A stretch of DNA of 50,282 nucleotides. It comes from Oscillospiraceae bacterium. Lineage in GTDB: Bacteria; Bacillota; Clostridia; Oscillospirales; CAG-272. Location of the stretch: assembly GCA_015064415.1 (NCBI GenBank), contig SVSG01000017.1, positions 1 through 50,282 on the forward strand, given 5' to 3'. Below are positions 32,179-40,455 of the stretch, piece by piece. The position numbers and the translations under genes are program-made. Position 1 is the first letter of the stretch. The number at the start of each line of letters is the position of its first letter. The notes under the pieces were generated by a model, which saw only the letters and a list, made by a program, of their open reading frames with translations, had not been told where the DNA came from and ran no database searches.

Positions 32179-33156
32179 ATGAACGAAAACGTAGAAATGA
32201 AAAAAGAGGGCGAGAAGAGAAGTAACTTTGTGGCCGACCTTCTCACCACCTCTGTGAAGTATTTTAAGTGGATCGTGCTTGCCATCGTGCTGGTGATCCT
32301 CTTCAGCGGGCTTCGCACCGTGAAGGAGGGCGAGGTCGCGCTGATCCTGCGCTTCGGTAAGCTGGCAGGGGATACGCGAGAGGAGCAGGTCCACGAGCCG
32401 GGATTGCTGTTTGCCTTCCCTTACGTGATCGACGAGGTCGTGACCGTTCCCACCGGCAAGGTGTTTGAGGTCACGGTGGACACCCACTACACGGAAGGGG
32501 AGATGGGCCCCGACGTGGAGGCGAACGGATATTGCATCACGGGCGATCACAACGTGGTGCGGCTTTCCACCTCGCTCAAATATACCATCAGCGACCCCGT
32601 GGCCTATGCGCTGTATAACAGCGACGTGGAGACCACTGTGCGCGGTGTGATCAGCAGTGCCACCACCGCTTACGTGGCCTTTGTGAAGATCGATTCGCTT
32701 CTGACGGACGGCAAGGACGAATTTGCCGCCGCCGTGATGGAGCGGGCGCAAAAGGTGCTGGACGAGATGGAGTGCGGCATTACGCTTTCCGGTCTTGAGA
32801 TCGTCAGCGTGGCCCCGCCCGCCGAGGTGAAGCTGATGTTTGATAACGTCAATACCGCCACCGTGCGCCAGGAGACCGTGAAGGCGGAGGCCGAGCAATA
32901 CCGCGAATCCGTGCTTGCCACGGCGAAGTCGCAGGTTGACTCCAAGATCTCCTCTGCCAGAGTCAATCAGAACAACGCCGTCAGCGAGGCAAGACAGCTG
33001 CTTGCCGAGTTTTACGGTTTGTTGGAGGAGTACAAGACGCAACCCGACGTGGTGATCCTGCGCGTTTACCACGAAAAGCTTGCCGAGCTTTATCAAAAGG
33101 TGGGCAAGATCGTGTATGTTGAGGATGACGAAAATCCCGGCATCATCCTGCCGTAA
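32179..33156 (+). CDS. Third SPFH-domain protein
   Basis: The 325-residue protein has a charged N-terminus, one membrane helix (about 32-50), then the SPFH domain from TVKEGEVALILRFGKL. The domain carries an extra loop with TEGEMGPDVEANGY. A coiled Ala/Glu-rich region (about 235-290, VRQETVKAEAEQYRESVLA) follows. The last 30 residues (KLAELYQKVGKIVYVEDD) resemble the C-termini of the other two. ATG 32179 starts 5 bases after the previous stop, with CGGAGC upstream. Three distinct SPFH genes in tandem suggest a heteromeric complex. Confidence 0.83.
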   Translation: MNENVEMKKEGEKRSNFVADLLTTSVKYFKWIVLAIVLVILFSGLRTVKEGEVALILRFGKLAGDTREEQVHEPGLLFAFPYVIDEVVTVPTGKVFEVTVDTHYTEGEMGPDVEANGYCITGDHNVVRLSTSLKYTISDPVAYALYNSDVETTVRGVISSATTAYVAFVKIDSLLTDGKDEFAAAVMERAQKVLDEMECGITLSGLEIVSVAPPAEVKLMFDNVNTATVRQETVKAEAEQYRESVLATAKSQVDSKISSARVNQNNAVSEARQLLAEFYGLLEEYKTQPDVVILRVYHEKLAELYQKVGKIVYVEDDENPGIILP

Positions 33157-33171
33157 GGGGGGTGAGCGCAC

Positions 33172-35100
33172 TTGAAGGACATTCAGAACATGGCGCAAAA
33201 CCACCTGGCAGATCTTTCCGCCGAGGAGCTTTCCCGCGCCGATAAGCGACAGATCACCCGCAACCTGACGGCGGATCTTGTGGCGCTGGGCGCCTTGCTT
33301 GCCGCCTTCGCCTACGAGCGTATTTTCCCCGCGCGCACCGCCGTGGCGGCCGCCATCTACCTTGTCGGCATCCTGATCGAGTGGATCCCGATGCTGGTGA
33401 GCGCGATCAAGGGCTTTCTTTCCAAAAACATGGATCACGCAATGGAGATTCTGGTTGCCATTGCCGTGGTCGCGTGCTTCCTTGACGGTCAGTTTGCCTT
33501 AGCTATTCTGGTACCGTTGATTTTGAACATCGTGCATTTCTTTGAGGAACGCTCGGTCATGGGCGGCAGAGACGTCATTGACGGCCTCAAAAAAATGCAA
33601 TCCGACACGGCCATCTTGTACGATCCCGAAAGCAAAGAGGAAAAAGAGATCTCCGCGAAGGAGCTATCCGTGGGGCAGTTGATCCTGATCAAGCCCGGCT
33701 GCGCCATCCCCGTGGACGGCGAGATCGTGCAGGGCGACTCCGCCATCGATCAGAAGTCGCTGACGGGTGAGCCCGTTCCCGCCACCGTGAGCGTGGGGGA
33801 TAAGGTGTTTGCCGGCACCTACAATATTGACGGCGTGCTTACCGTGCGCGTGGAGAAGGAGTATAACGACACCTCCTTTTCCAAGATCCTTAATCTCTTG
33901 CAGGAAAGCGAGCGCATCCAGATCCCCGAGGCACGTATCGTGGACCGCTTCATGTATTACTACATCCCGCTGGTGCTGGCGATCGCCGCTGCCGTGGCGC
34001 TCGCGACCTCGGATATATCCAAGGCCATTTCCATCCTTGTCGTTTCCTGCCCGTGCGGGCATATGCTGATCTCCTCCGCGCCGATGATCGCGGCGCTGGC
34101 GGTCAGCACCAAGCGCGGCATTCTGATCAAAAATTCCAAGTTTGTCGAGCAGCTTTGCGACGTGGAAACGGTGGTCTTTGATAAGACGGGCACCGTGACG
34201 GAGGGCGACCTTGCCGTTGCCGACGTGGAGGCGTGCGGCGCGGAGGGCGAGGAAAATGTTTCCCGCATGCTCGGCGTGATCGGCTCGATTTCCTCCGGTT
34301 CTTTGCACCCCGCCTCCAAGGCGGTGGTGGCACTTTGCCGTGAGAGGGGCATTGAATTCCCGCAGGCGGAGGACATCAAGGAGCATATCGGTCGCGGTAT
34401 GGAGGGTAAGCTGCCCGCAGGCACCGTGCTGTACGGCTCGCGCCACTTTATGCAGGAGCAGGGCATCACACTGCCCGAGGTGTTTGAAAACGAGCCGCAG
34501 GTGCACACGGGCCCCGTCAACTACGTGGCCTTGAACGGCGTGTTGCTCGGACGTATCAGCTTTGTGGACCGTCTGCGTCCCGAGGCACCGGAAAGCATCG
34601 AGGCCCTTCGCGCCGAGGGCGTGAAAAAGACCGTGATGCTGACGGGTGATAAGAGCGAGGCCGCCGAGCGCATCCGCGCCGAAGCAGGCATCGACGAGGC
34701 GTTTGCGGGCCTTTTGCCCGAGGATAAGCTGGAGCGCGTGAAGGCCATCCGTGCCGAGGGCGGCACCGTGGTGGTGGGCGACGGCATCAACGATGCGCTG
34801 GCACTCAAGGAAGCGGACGTGGGCATCGCCATGGGTGCGATGGGCTCGGATACCGCCATCCAGAGCGCGGATATCGCGCTGATGAACAACAACCTGCGCA
34901 ACATCCCCTTCGCCGTCAAGCTGGCCAAGAAAACAAGGGGTACCATGTATCAGAATATCGCCATCGCCTTCGCCAGCTCCGCTGTGATGATGCTGCTTTC
35001 CGGCTTTGGCGTGATCACCGCGCTTGCGGGTGCATTCCTGCACAACATCGGCGCGTTCATCATTCTGATCAACAGCGCAAGACTGACCAAGCTGGAATAA
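33172..35100 (+). CDS. CPx-type heavy-metal P-type ATPase
   Basis: The 642-residue ATP-driven metal pump lacks an N-terminal heavy-metal-associated domain. The metal site in the membrane is C293-P294-C295-G-H. The phosphorylated aspartate is D337 in DKTGTVTEGD. The actuator has LTGEP, the nucleotide domain has a His-Pro pair (SLHPASKAV), and the hinge is VVGDGINDALAL. This is the P1B group; C-P-C followed by G-H rather than the usual A-L is unusual and leaves the metal (zinc, cobalt, copper or iron) open. The start is TTG 33172 with AAGGGGGGTGA upstream. It follows the third SPFH gene by 15 bases. A terminator follows at 35120. Confidence 0.88.
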   Translation: MKDIQNMAQNHLADLSAEELSRADKRQITRNLTADLVALGALLAAFAYERIFPARTAVAAAIYLVGILIEWIPMLVSAIKGFLSKNMDHAMEILVAIAVVACFLDGQFALAILVPLILNIVHFFEERSVMGGRDVIDGLKKMQSDTAILYDPESKEEKEISAKELSVGQLILIKPGCAIPVDGEIVQGDSAIDQKSLTGEPVPATVSVGDKVFAGTYNIDGVLTVRVEKEYNDTSFSKILNLLQESERIQIPEARIVDRFMYYYIPLVLAIAAAVALATSDISKAISILVVSCPCGHMLISSAPMIAALAVSTKRGILIKNSKFVEQLCDVETVVFDKTGTVTEGDLAVADVEACGAEGEENVSRMLGVIGSISSGSLHPASKAVVALCRERGIEFPQAEDIKEHIGRGMEGKLPAGTVLYGSRHFMQEQGITLPEVFENEPQVHTGPVNYVALNGVLLGRISFVDRLRPEAPESIEALRAEGVKKTVMLTGDKSEAAERIRAEAGIDEAFAGLLPEDKLERVKAIRAEGGTVVVGDGINDALALKEADVGIAMGAMGSDTAIQSADIALMNNNLRNIPFAVKLAKKTRGTMYQNIAIAFASSAVMMLLSGFGVITALAGAFLHNIGAFIILINSARLTKLE

Positions 35101-35119
35101 CGCGTATATTACTAAATAA

Positions 35120-35161
35120 GAAGGCGTGTCCGCGAAAAATCGCGGGCACGTCTTCTTTTTT
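35120..35161 (+). terminator. Terminator of the SPFH/P-ATPase operon
   Basis: GAAGGCGTGTCCGCGA (35120-35135) and TCGCGGGCACGTCTTC (35140-35155) pair with two G-U wobbles around AAAA, then a T run. Confidence 0.9.
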
Positions 35162-35244
35162 GTGAAGAATTTGTGGAAAACGACAATATGAAAGCACCCA
35201 AAAATGTGCAATCTTACAAAACGGAAAAATGTGCGAAAAAATTG

Positions 35245-35273
35245 TTGACAAAGTGCGGGGAATTGAGTATAAT
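35245..35273 (+). promoter_or_regulatory. feo promoter
   Basis: TTGACA (35245-35250), 17-bp spacer, TATAAT (35268-35273). The first operator begins 8 bases after the -10, over the expected start of transcription. Confidence 0.85.
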
Positions 35274-35280
35274 TTACCGT

Positions 35281-35296
35281 GTTAGCAACCGCTAAC
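35281..35296. promoter_or_regulatory. feo operator 1
   Basis: GTTAGC-AACC-GCTAAC, a perfect palindrome with 6-base arms placed at the probable transcription start. Its form recalls sites of DtxR-type iron repressors, but the regulator is not in the window. Confidence 0.7.
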
Positions 35297-35315
35297 TTTT
35301 TTCAAGCCATGAAAA

Positions 35316-35329
35316 TTAGCCCACGCTAA
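35316..35329. promoter_or_regulatory. feo operator 2
   Basis: TTAGC-CCAC-GCTAA, the same architecture as operator 1, centred 34 bases downstream. Confidence 0.65.
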
Positions 35330-35370
35330 CATTCTGGCTTTCAGCATTATTCCCATAACGGAGGGGCACT

Positions 35371-35592
35371 ATGAAAACGTTAAGACAGATCAAGGTGGGC
35401 TCTCACGCGAAGGTCGTCAAGCTTCACGGAGAGGGCGCGGTCAAGCGTCGCATTATGGATATGGGCATCACGAAGGGCGTTGACGTTTACGTCAGAAAGG
35501 TGGCTCCTTTGGGTGACCCCATCGAGCTGACCGTGCGCAATTACGAGCTTTCCATCCGTCTTTCCGACGCGGAAATGATCGAGGTGGAGTGA
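35371..35592 (+). CDS. feoA: Ferrous iron transport protein A
   Basis: A 73-residue SH3-like protein that assists the FeoB iron channel. The pattern KTLRQIKVGSHAKVVKL, then RRIMDMGITKGVDVYVRKVAPLGDPIELTVRNYELSIR, matches FeoA closely in order and length. GGAGG lies 8 bases before ATG. It is the first gene of feoA-feoB, behind a promoter with two palindromic operators; a third copy sits between feoA and feoB. Confidence 0.93.
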   Translation: MKTLRQIKVGSHAKVVKLHGEGAVKRRIMDMGITKGVDVYVRKVAPLGDPIELTVRNYELSIRLSDAEMIEVE

Positions 35593-35626
35593 CCTTGACG
35601 GGGGCAATTCTTTTACGCCTCGCTTG

Positions 35627-35640
35627 TTAGTGTTAACTAA
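35627..35640. promoter_or_regulatory. feo operator-like palindrome between feoA and feoB
   Basis: TTAGT-GTTA-ACTAA has the same 5-4-5 layout as the two sites upstream of feoA. It lies 23 bases before the feoB start. A TTGACG at 35594 has no good -10. Confidence 0.55.
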
Positions 35641-35663
35641 TAGAAAGGAAGGAATAGCAAACA

Positions 35664-38102
35664 ATGGAGATTCGCATCGCTCTTGCGGGGAATCCAAACA
35701 GCGGTAAGACCACGCTTTTCAACGCGCTGACGGGAGCCAACCAATACGTTGGAAACTGGCCCGGCGTGACGGTCGAAAAAAAGGAGGGCAAGCTCAAGCG
35801 CCACGAGGACGTGAGCGTGATCGACCTGCCCGGCATCTATTCGCTCTCTCCCTATACGCTGGAGGAGGTCGTGGCGCGTAATTTTCTGGTGGAGGAGCGC
35901 CCCCACGCCATTCTGAATCTGGTGGACGGCACCAATCTGGAGCGCAATCTGTATCTCACCACCCAGCTCACCGAGCTTGGCATTCCCGTGGTGATCGCCA
36001 TCAATATGATGGACGTAGTGCGCAAGCAGGGGGATAAGATCGATATTGACGAGCTTTCCCGCCGCCTTGGTTGCCCCATCGTGGAAATTTCCGCCTTGAA
36101 GGGGGATGGCATTCAGGAGGCCGCCGAGGCCGCCATCGTCGCCGCCGAGAAGGGAATTGTGACACCGCCCCGCCACAATTTCTCGGGCGAGGTGGAGCAT
36201 GCCATCGCGCACATCGAGGAGGCCGCCGTGCACGGGCTGCCCGAGGAGCAGCAGAGATGGTACGCCATCAAGATCTTCGAGCGTGACGAAAAGGTGCTTG
36301 CCAAGCTGAAAATTGACGGCGAGCAGCTGGCGCATATCGAAAAGGACATCTGCGCCGCCGAAAAAACGCTGGACGATGATGCCGAGTCCATCATCACCAA
36401 CGAGCGTTACGAGTACATCGAGGAGCTATTGCGCGGCTGTTATAAAAAGAAGAATATCGGCAAGCTGAGCACCTCGGACAAGATCGACCGCGTGGTGACC
36501 AACCGCTTTGCCGCGCTGCCCATCTTTGCCGCTATCATGTTCCTTGTATATTACATTTCTGTCTCTACCGTCGGCACGTGGGTGACCGATTTCACCAATG
36601 ATGGGCTTTTCGGTGACGGCTGGCACCTGTTTGGTATCGGCAGCCGCGATTACGAGGACGCCGTTGACGCCTATGCCGAGGAGACGCTTTGGGCGATCCC
36701 GGGGCTGGAGGGTGCCATGCAGAATGCCGTGAATGACGGCGTGATCGGTGCCGAGGAGCTGCTTGCCGCCGTGCAGGAACAAAAGTACGCCGATTTTGAA
36801 GAGGCGTGGGGGGCCTACGGCCTCGCTTATGCCGAGCATTACGGCGTGGCGGGCGAGCTGATGGTCAGCCTTATCGACGCCGTCTTTGAGGGCGCGCCCG
36901 ACCCTGCGGAATACGGTGTGTGGGTGCCCGGTGTTCCCATTTTGTTTGAAAGAATGCTTGGAGAGGGCGGCTTGAACACGCCCGAATGGGTGCAGAGCAT
37001 GGTCATCGACGGCATCGTCGGCGGCGTGGGTGCCGTGATCGGCTTCGTGCCGCAGATCTTCGTGCTCTTTATCCTGCTTTCCTTCCTGGAGGGGTGCGGC
37101 TACATGGCGCGCGTGGCCTTCGTGCTGGACCGCTTGTTCTGCAAATTCGGCCTTTCCGGCAAATCCTTTATTCCTTTGTTGATCGGTACGGGCTGCAGCG
37201 TGCCCGGCATCATGGCCTCGCGCACCATTGAAAACGAGCGCGACCGGCGCATGACGATCATGACGACCTCCTTCGTGCCCTGCAGTGCCAAGCTTCCCGT
37301 GATCGCGCTGATCGCGGCGGCGCTGTTTGATAATGCGTGGTGGGTGGCGCCCAGCGCTTACTTTGTCGGTATTGCGGCCGTGGTCGTCTCCGGCATCATG
37401 CTGAAAAAGACCAAGCCCTTCGCGGGCGAGCCCGCCCCCTTCGTGATGGAGCTCCCGCTTTATCACATGCCCACGGCAAAGAACCTTTTCCACGCCGTAT
37501 GGGAGCGCGGCTGGTCCTTCATCAAGCGCGCGGGCACCGTTATTCTGCTTTCCTCCATCGTGATCTGGGCCGGCTCCTGCTTCGGCGTGATCGACGGCTC
37601 CTTTACCTTCTCCACCGAGATGGGTGAGCTTGGCAAGAGCGTGATGGATTACATTGGTGGCGCCATTTCCTGGATCTTCGCACCGCTCGGCTTTAACGAT
37701 GCCACCGCGGCCGTTGCCACTGTGATGGGACTTGTCGCCAAGGAAGAGATCGCCGCCGTGCTCGGCGTGCTGGAGTTTGCCGGCATGGGCGCGCTTGCGG
37801 GATATTCCTTCATGATCTTCAATCTGCTTTGCGCCCCCTGCTTTGCGGCAATGGGTGCCATCAAGCGTGAGATGAACAGCGCCAAGTGGACTGCCTTCGC
37901 CATCGGCTATCAGTGCGGCTTCGCTTACGTGATTTCCTTGATCGTATATAACCTTGGGTGCTTGTTCACGGGCAACGTGAACGGCGCGCTCGGTGTTGTA
38001 TCGCTGATCTTTGCCTTCCTTGCGCTCGGCGGACTTGGCTATATGCTGTTCCGCCCCTTCAAGGAGGCCACGAAAACACAAAAAGAGGTCAGAGTACGCT
38101 GA
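35664..38102 (+). CDS. feoB: Ferrous iron transporter B
   Basis: The 812-residue GTP-driven Fe(II) transporter opens with the G domain: GNPNSGKTT (9-17), DLPGIYSLSPYT, and NMMD for guanine. A helical spacer (about 165-260) precedes the membrane part. GCGYMARVAF, IGTGCSVPGI and the FVPCSAKLPV segment are the family's gate motifs, with conserved cysteines. The protein is longer than common FeoB: the first outside loop between helix 1 (about 288-308) and helix 2 (about 450) is enlarged by more than 100 mostly acidic residues. AAGGAAGG precedes ATG. It follows feoA and is followed by the small cysteine-rich partner. Confidence 0.95.
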   Translation: MEIRIALAGNPNSGKTTLFNALTGANQYVGNWPGVTVEKKEGKLKRHEDVSVIDLPGIYSLSPYTLEEVVARNFLVEERPHAILNLVDGTNLERNLYLTTQLTELGIPVVIAINMMDVVRKQGDKIDIDELSRRLGCPIVEISALKGDGIQEAAEAAIVAAEKGIVTPPRHNFSGEVEHAIAHIEEAAVHGLPEEQQRWYAIKIFERDEKVLAKLKIDGEQLAHIEKDICAAEKTLDDDAESIITNERYEYIEELLRGCYKKKNIGKLSTSDKIDRVVTNRFAALPIFAAIMFLVYYISVSTVGTWVTDFTNDGLFGDGWHLFGIGSRDYEDAVDAYAEETLWAIPGLEGAMQNAVNDGVIGAEELLAAVQEQKYADFEEAWGAYGLAYAEHYGVAGELMVSLIDAVFEGAPDPAEYGVWVPGVPILFERMLGEGGLNTPEWVQSMVIDGIVGGVGAVIGFVPQIFVLFILLSFLEGCGYMARVAFVLDRLFCKFGLSGKSFIPLLIGTGCSVPGIMASRTIENERDRRMTIMTTSFVPCSAKLPVIALIAAALFDNAWWVAPSAYFVGIAAVVVSGIMLKKTKPFAGEPAPFVMELPLYHMPTAKNLFHAVWERGWSFIKRAGTVILLSSIVIWAGSCFGVIDGSFTFSTEMGELGKSVMDYIGGAISWIFAPLGFNDATAAVATVMGLVAKEEIAAVLGVLEFAGMGALAGYSFMIFNLLCAPCFAAMGAIKREMNSAKWTAFAIGYQCGFAYVISLIVYNLGCLFTGNVNGALGVVSLIFAFLALGGLGYMLFRPFKEATKTQKEVRVR

Positions 38103-38121
38103 CCCTTGAAAGGAGAGTATT

Positions 38122-38298
38122 ATGCCCCCCTGGCTTGGAACGACCATTGTCCTTTTGCTTGTCGGCGCGATGATCGGCGGCATCATTTATAAGCTGATCC
38201 GCGACCGCAAGGCGGGGAAGAACGGCTGCTCCTGCGGCTGTGAGCATTGCGCGATGCAATGTCATATTAAAAAAATTGATGACGAAACAAAAGAATAA
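38122..38298 (+). CDS. FeoB-associated cysteine-rich membrane protein
   Basis: A 58-residue protein translated from ATG 38122, preceded by AAAGGAGAG. One membrane helix (WLGTTIVLLLVGAMIGGIIY, 4-23) is followed by a basic stretch and five cysteines in CSCGCEHCAMQCH (36-48). This is the FeoB-associated Cys-rich family (PF12669), small proteins encoded next to feoB in Bacillota and thought to assist iron transport. It starts 19 bases after feoB. Confidence 0.88.
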   Translation: MPPWLGTTIVLLLVGAMIGGIIYKLIRDRKAGKNGCSCGCEHCAMQCHIKKIDDETKE

Positions 38299-38326
38299 AC
38301 AAAAAATCGTTTTTCTCTTGTGCAAA

Positions 38327-38366
38327 ACAAAAAGAAGGGCGCGATCTTCGCGCCTTTCTTTTGTTC
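38327..38366 (+). terminator. Terminator of the feo operon
   Basis: GGGCGCGA and TCGCGCC(T) form the core stem, with A-rich and T-rich flanks extending it. One bulge. Confidence 0.75.
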
Positions 38367-38402
38367 AAAACGCAAAAAATGCGAAAAGGAAGAAAAAAAC
38401 TA

Positions 38403-38431
38403 TTGACGCGCTTGCGCATTTGTATTATAAT
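38403..38431 (+). promoter_or_regulatory. Promoter of the branched-chain amino acid operon
   Basis: TTGACG (38403-38408), 17-bp spacer, TATAAT (38426-38431). Confidence 0.85.
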
Positions 38432-38439
38432 ATAAAATA

Positions 38440-38700
38440 ATTAATAAATAAAAGCAATGACAGGAAACAATCTCCGTCAAGCATTACAGAGAGCCGCCGG
38501 ATGCTGCAAGGCGGTATGCGAAGCGGAGGATAACTCGTCCTCGAGCTTCCGATCGAACGGGAAACCAAGTAGACTCGGACGGGAACCCCCGTTACAGGGT
38601 GACTGTGTCATACGGCACGGCGTAAGGTGGGCGCAGAGCGCCAAGCAGAGTGGTACCGCGGAGTGTAGCTTCGTCTCTTTTATGCAATGGTTTTTCTGTT
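38440..38700 (+). ncRNA. T-box riboswitch leader
   Basis: The leader carries AGAGAGCC (38488-38495) with a GCCGCC/GGCGGT stem and TGCTGCAAGG loop, as in stem I of T-boxes, and AGTGGTACCGCGGA (38649-38662), the T-box that pairs with the uncharged tRNA acceptor end. A CTC sequence (38534-38536, in the loop of GAGGA/TCCTC) is a candidate leucine specifier; another CTC is at 38540. When charged leucyl-tRNA is scarce the leader should let transcription continue into leuA and the genes after it. The specifier is inferred from the downstream genes, not proved by folding. Confidence 0.85.
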
Positions 38701-38776
38701 GCGTGAAAGGGGCGTTTTTTGTTTCTCTCGCGTATTGAAAGGCCTCCCCTCAAAAAAGAAAGGAACAGGGAAGACT

Positions 38777-40441
38777 ATGATTCACCAAAACAAGTATGAA
38801 AAGCAATATTTTTCGCCCTCGGGCGTTACGATGGACTGGGTCAAGCGCGACGCGCTGGAAAAGCCCCCCATCTGGTGCTCGGTTGACCTGCGCGACGGCA
38901 ACCAGGCACTTGTCATTCCAATGAGTCTTGAGGAAAAGCTGGATTTCTTCAAGCTGCTGTGCCGTCTTGGCTTCAAGGAGATCGAGATCGGCTTTCCTGC
39001 CGCCTCCGAGACGGAATATACCTTCTGTCGCACCCTTATTGAGCAAAATTTGATTCCCGATGACGTCACCATCCAGGTGCTGACGCAATCGCGCGAGCAT
39101 ATCATTGCCAAGACCTTTGAGGCGATCGACGGCGCGAAGCACGCCATCGTGCATTTGTATAATTCCACCTCCGTTGCCCAGCGCGAGCAGGTGTTTCGCC
39201 GCTCAAAGGCGGAGATCGTTGAGATCGCGGAGTTCGGCGCCAAACTTTGCCGCGACTATAAGGCCAAGGCAAAAGGGAAGATCACCTTCGAGTACTCGCC
39301 CGAAAGCTTCACGGGCACCGAGCCCGAGTTTGCCGCCGAGATCTGTAACAAGGTCATCGACATCTGGCAGCCGAGCGCCGAGGATAAGGTCATCATCAAC
39401 CTGCCCGTCACCGTGTCGCACTCGATGCCGCACGTGTACGCCGCGCAGGTCGAGTATATGTGCAAAAATCTGGTGGGGCGCGAGAATCTGATCATCTCCC
39501 TGCACCCCCACAACGACCGCGGCTGTGCCGTGGCGGATAGCGAGCTCGGGCTGCTTGCGGGCGGTGACCGCGTGGAGGGCACGCTTTTCGGCAACGGCGA
39601 GCGCACCGGCAACGTGGACATCATCACGCTGGCGCTTAATCTGTACTCGCAGGGCGTCGAGCCGGGGCTTGATTTTTCCAATATGCCCGAGATCACCGCG
39701 CTTTACGAGCGCGTCACGGGGATGCACGTGTATGAGCGCCAGCCCTACAGCGGCAAGCTGGTGTTTGCGGCCTTCAGCGGCTCGCATCAGGATGCTATCG
39801 CGAAGGGCATGAAATGGCGAGAGGAGAAGGGCGGCGTGTGGAACGTGCCCTACCTTCCCATCGACCCCGCCGATGTGGGGCGCACCTATGACGCGGACGT
39901 GATCCGCATCAACTCGCAATCCGGCAAGGGCGGCATCGGCTACATTCTGGAAAGCAGATACAAGCTGATCCTTCCCCCCAAGATGCGCGAGGCGTTCGGC
40001 TATCACGTCAAGGGGATTTCGGATCACGAGCACAGAGAATTGCCCCCTGCCGAGGTCTACGACATCTTTATGCGCGATTTCGTCAATCTCGCGGGCAAGG
40101 TCGCCCTGGAAAGCGATTCCTATCTGGAAAGCGAGCAGGGCATCAAGGCCGTGGTCAAGCTGGCATACGGTGGGAAGATGCGCGAGGTGCTTGCCGACGG
40201 TAACGGCCGTCTTGATGCCGTTTCCAACGCGCTCAAGACCGTGATCGAAAAAGATTATATTTTGGACTCCTACACCTCCCACGCGCTGGAGGAAAGCTCC
40301 AGTGCGCGTGCCGCCTCCTTTGTCAGCGTACGCTTTGGCGGCAAGACCTACTGGGGCGCGGGCATCCACAGCGATATTTTTGAGTCCTCCGTACTCGCAC
40401 TGTTCAGCGCCGTCAATCGGATGCTGGCAGATCAAGAATAA
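38777..40441 (+). CDS. leuA: 2-isopropylmalate synthase
   Basis: The 554-residue protein condenses acetyl-CoA with 2-ketoisovalerate, the first step specific to leucine. It is the longer leuA type 2 form. Catalytic-barrel motifs are WCSVDLRDGNQAL near the start (metal Asp in LRDGNQ), SLHPHNDRGCAVAD (metal histidines), and LFGNGERTGNVD. The C-terminal part (about 420-554), with SVRFGGKTYWGAGIHSDI, is the regulatory domain that binds leucine. ATG 38777 follows AAAGGAACAGGG by a fairly long gap of about 11 bases. It is the first gene after the T-box leader, 14 bases before ilvB. Confidence 0.93.
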   Translation: MIHQNKYEKQYFSPSGVTMDWVKRDALEKPPIWCSVDLRDGNQALVIPMSLEEKLDFFKLLCRLGFKEIEIGFPAASETEYTFCRTLIEQNLIPDDVTIQVLTQSREHIIAKTFEAIDGAKHAIVHLYNSTSVAQREQVFRRSKAEIVEIAEFGAKLCRDYKAKAKGKITFEYSPESFTGTEPEFAAEICNKVIDIWQPSAEDKVIINLPVTVSHSMPHVYAAQVEYMCKNLVGRENLIISLHPHNDRGCAVADSELGLLAGGDRVEGTLFGNGERTGNVDIITLALNLYSQGVEPGLDFSNMPEITALYERVTGMHVYERQPYSGKLVFAAFSGSHQDAIAKGMKWREEKGGVWNVPYLPIDPADVGRTYDADVIRINSQSGKGGIGYILESRYKLILPPKMREAFGYHVKGISDHEHRELPPAEVYDIFMRDFVNLAGKVALESDSYLESEQGIKAVVKLAYGGKMREVLADGNGRLDAVSNALKTVIEKDYILDSYTSHALEESSSARAASFVSVRFGGKTYWGAGIHSDIFESSVLALFSAVNRMLADQE

Positions 40442-40455
40442 AGAAGGAGAACCCT

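Noticed and set aside
29468-33156. Calling the SPFH genes hflK and hflC outright
   Set aside because: There are three of them, the first has a long extra membrane domain, and no FtsH gene is present; the names would imply a function not shown.
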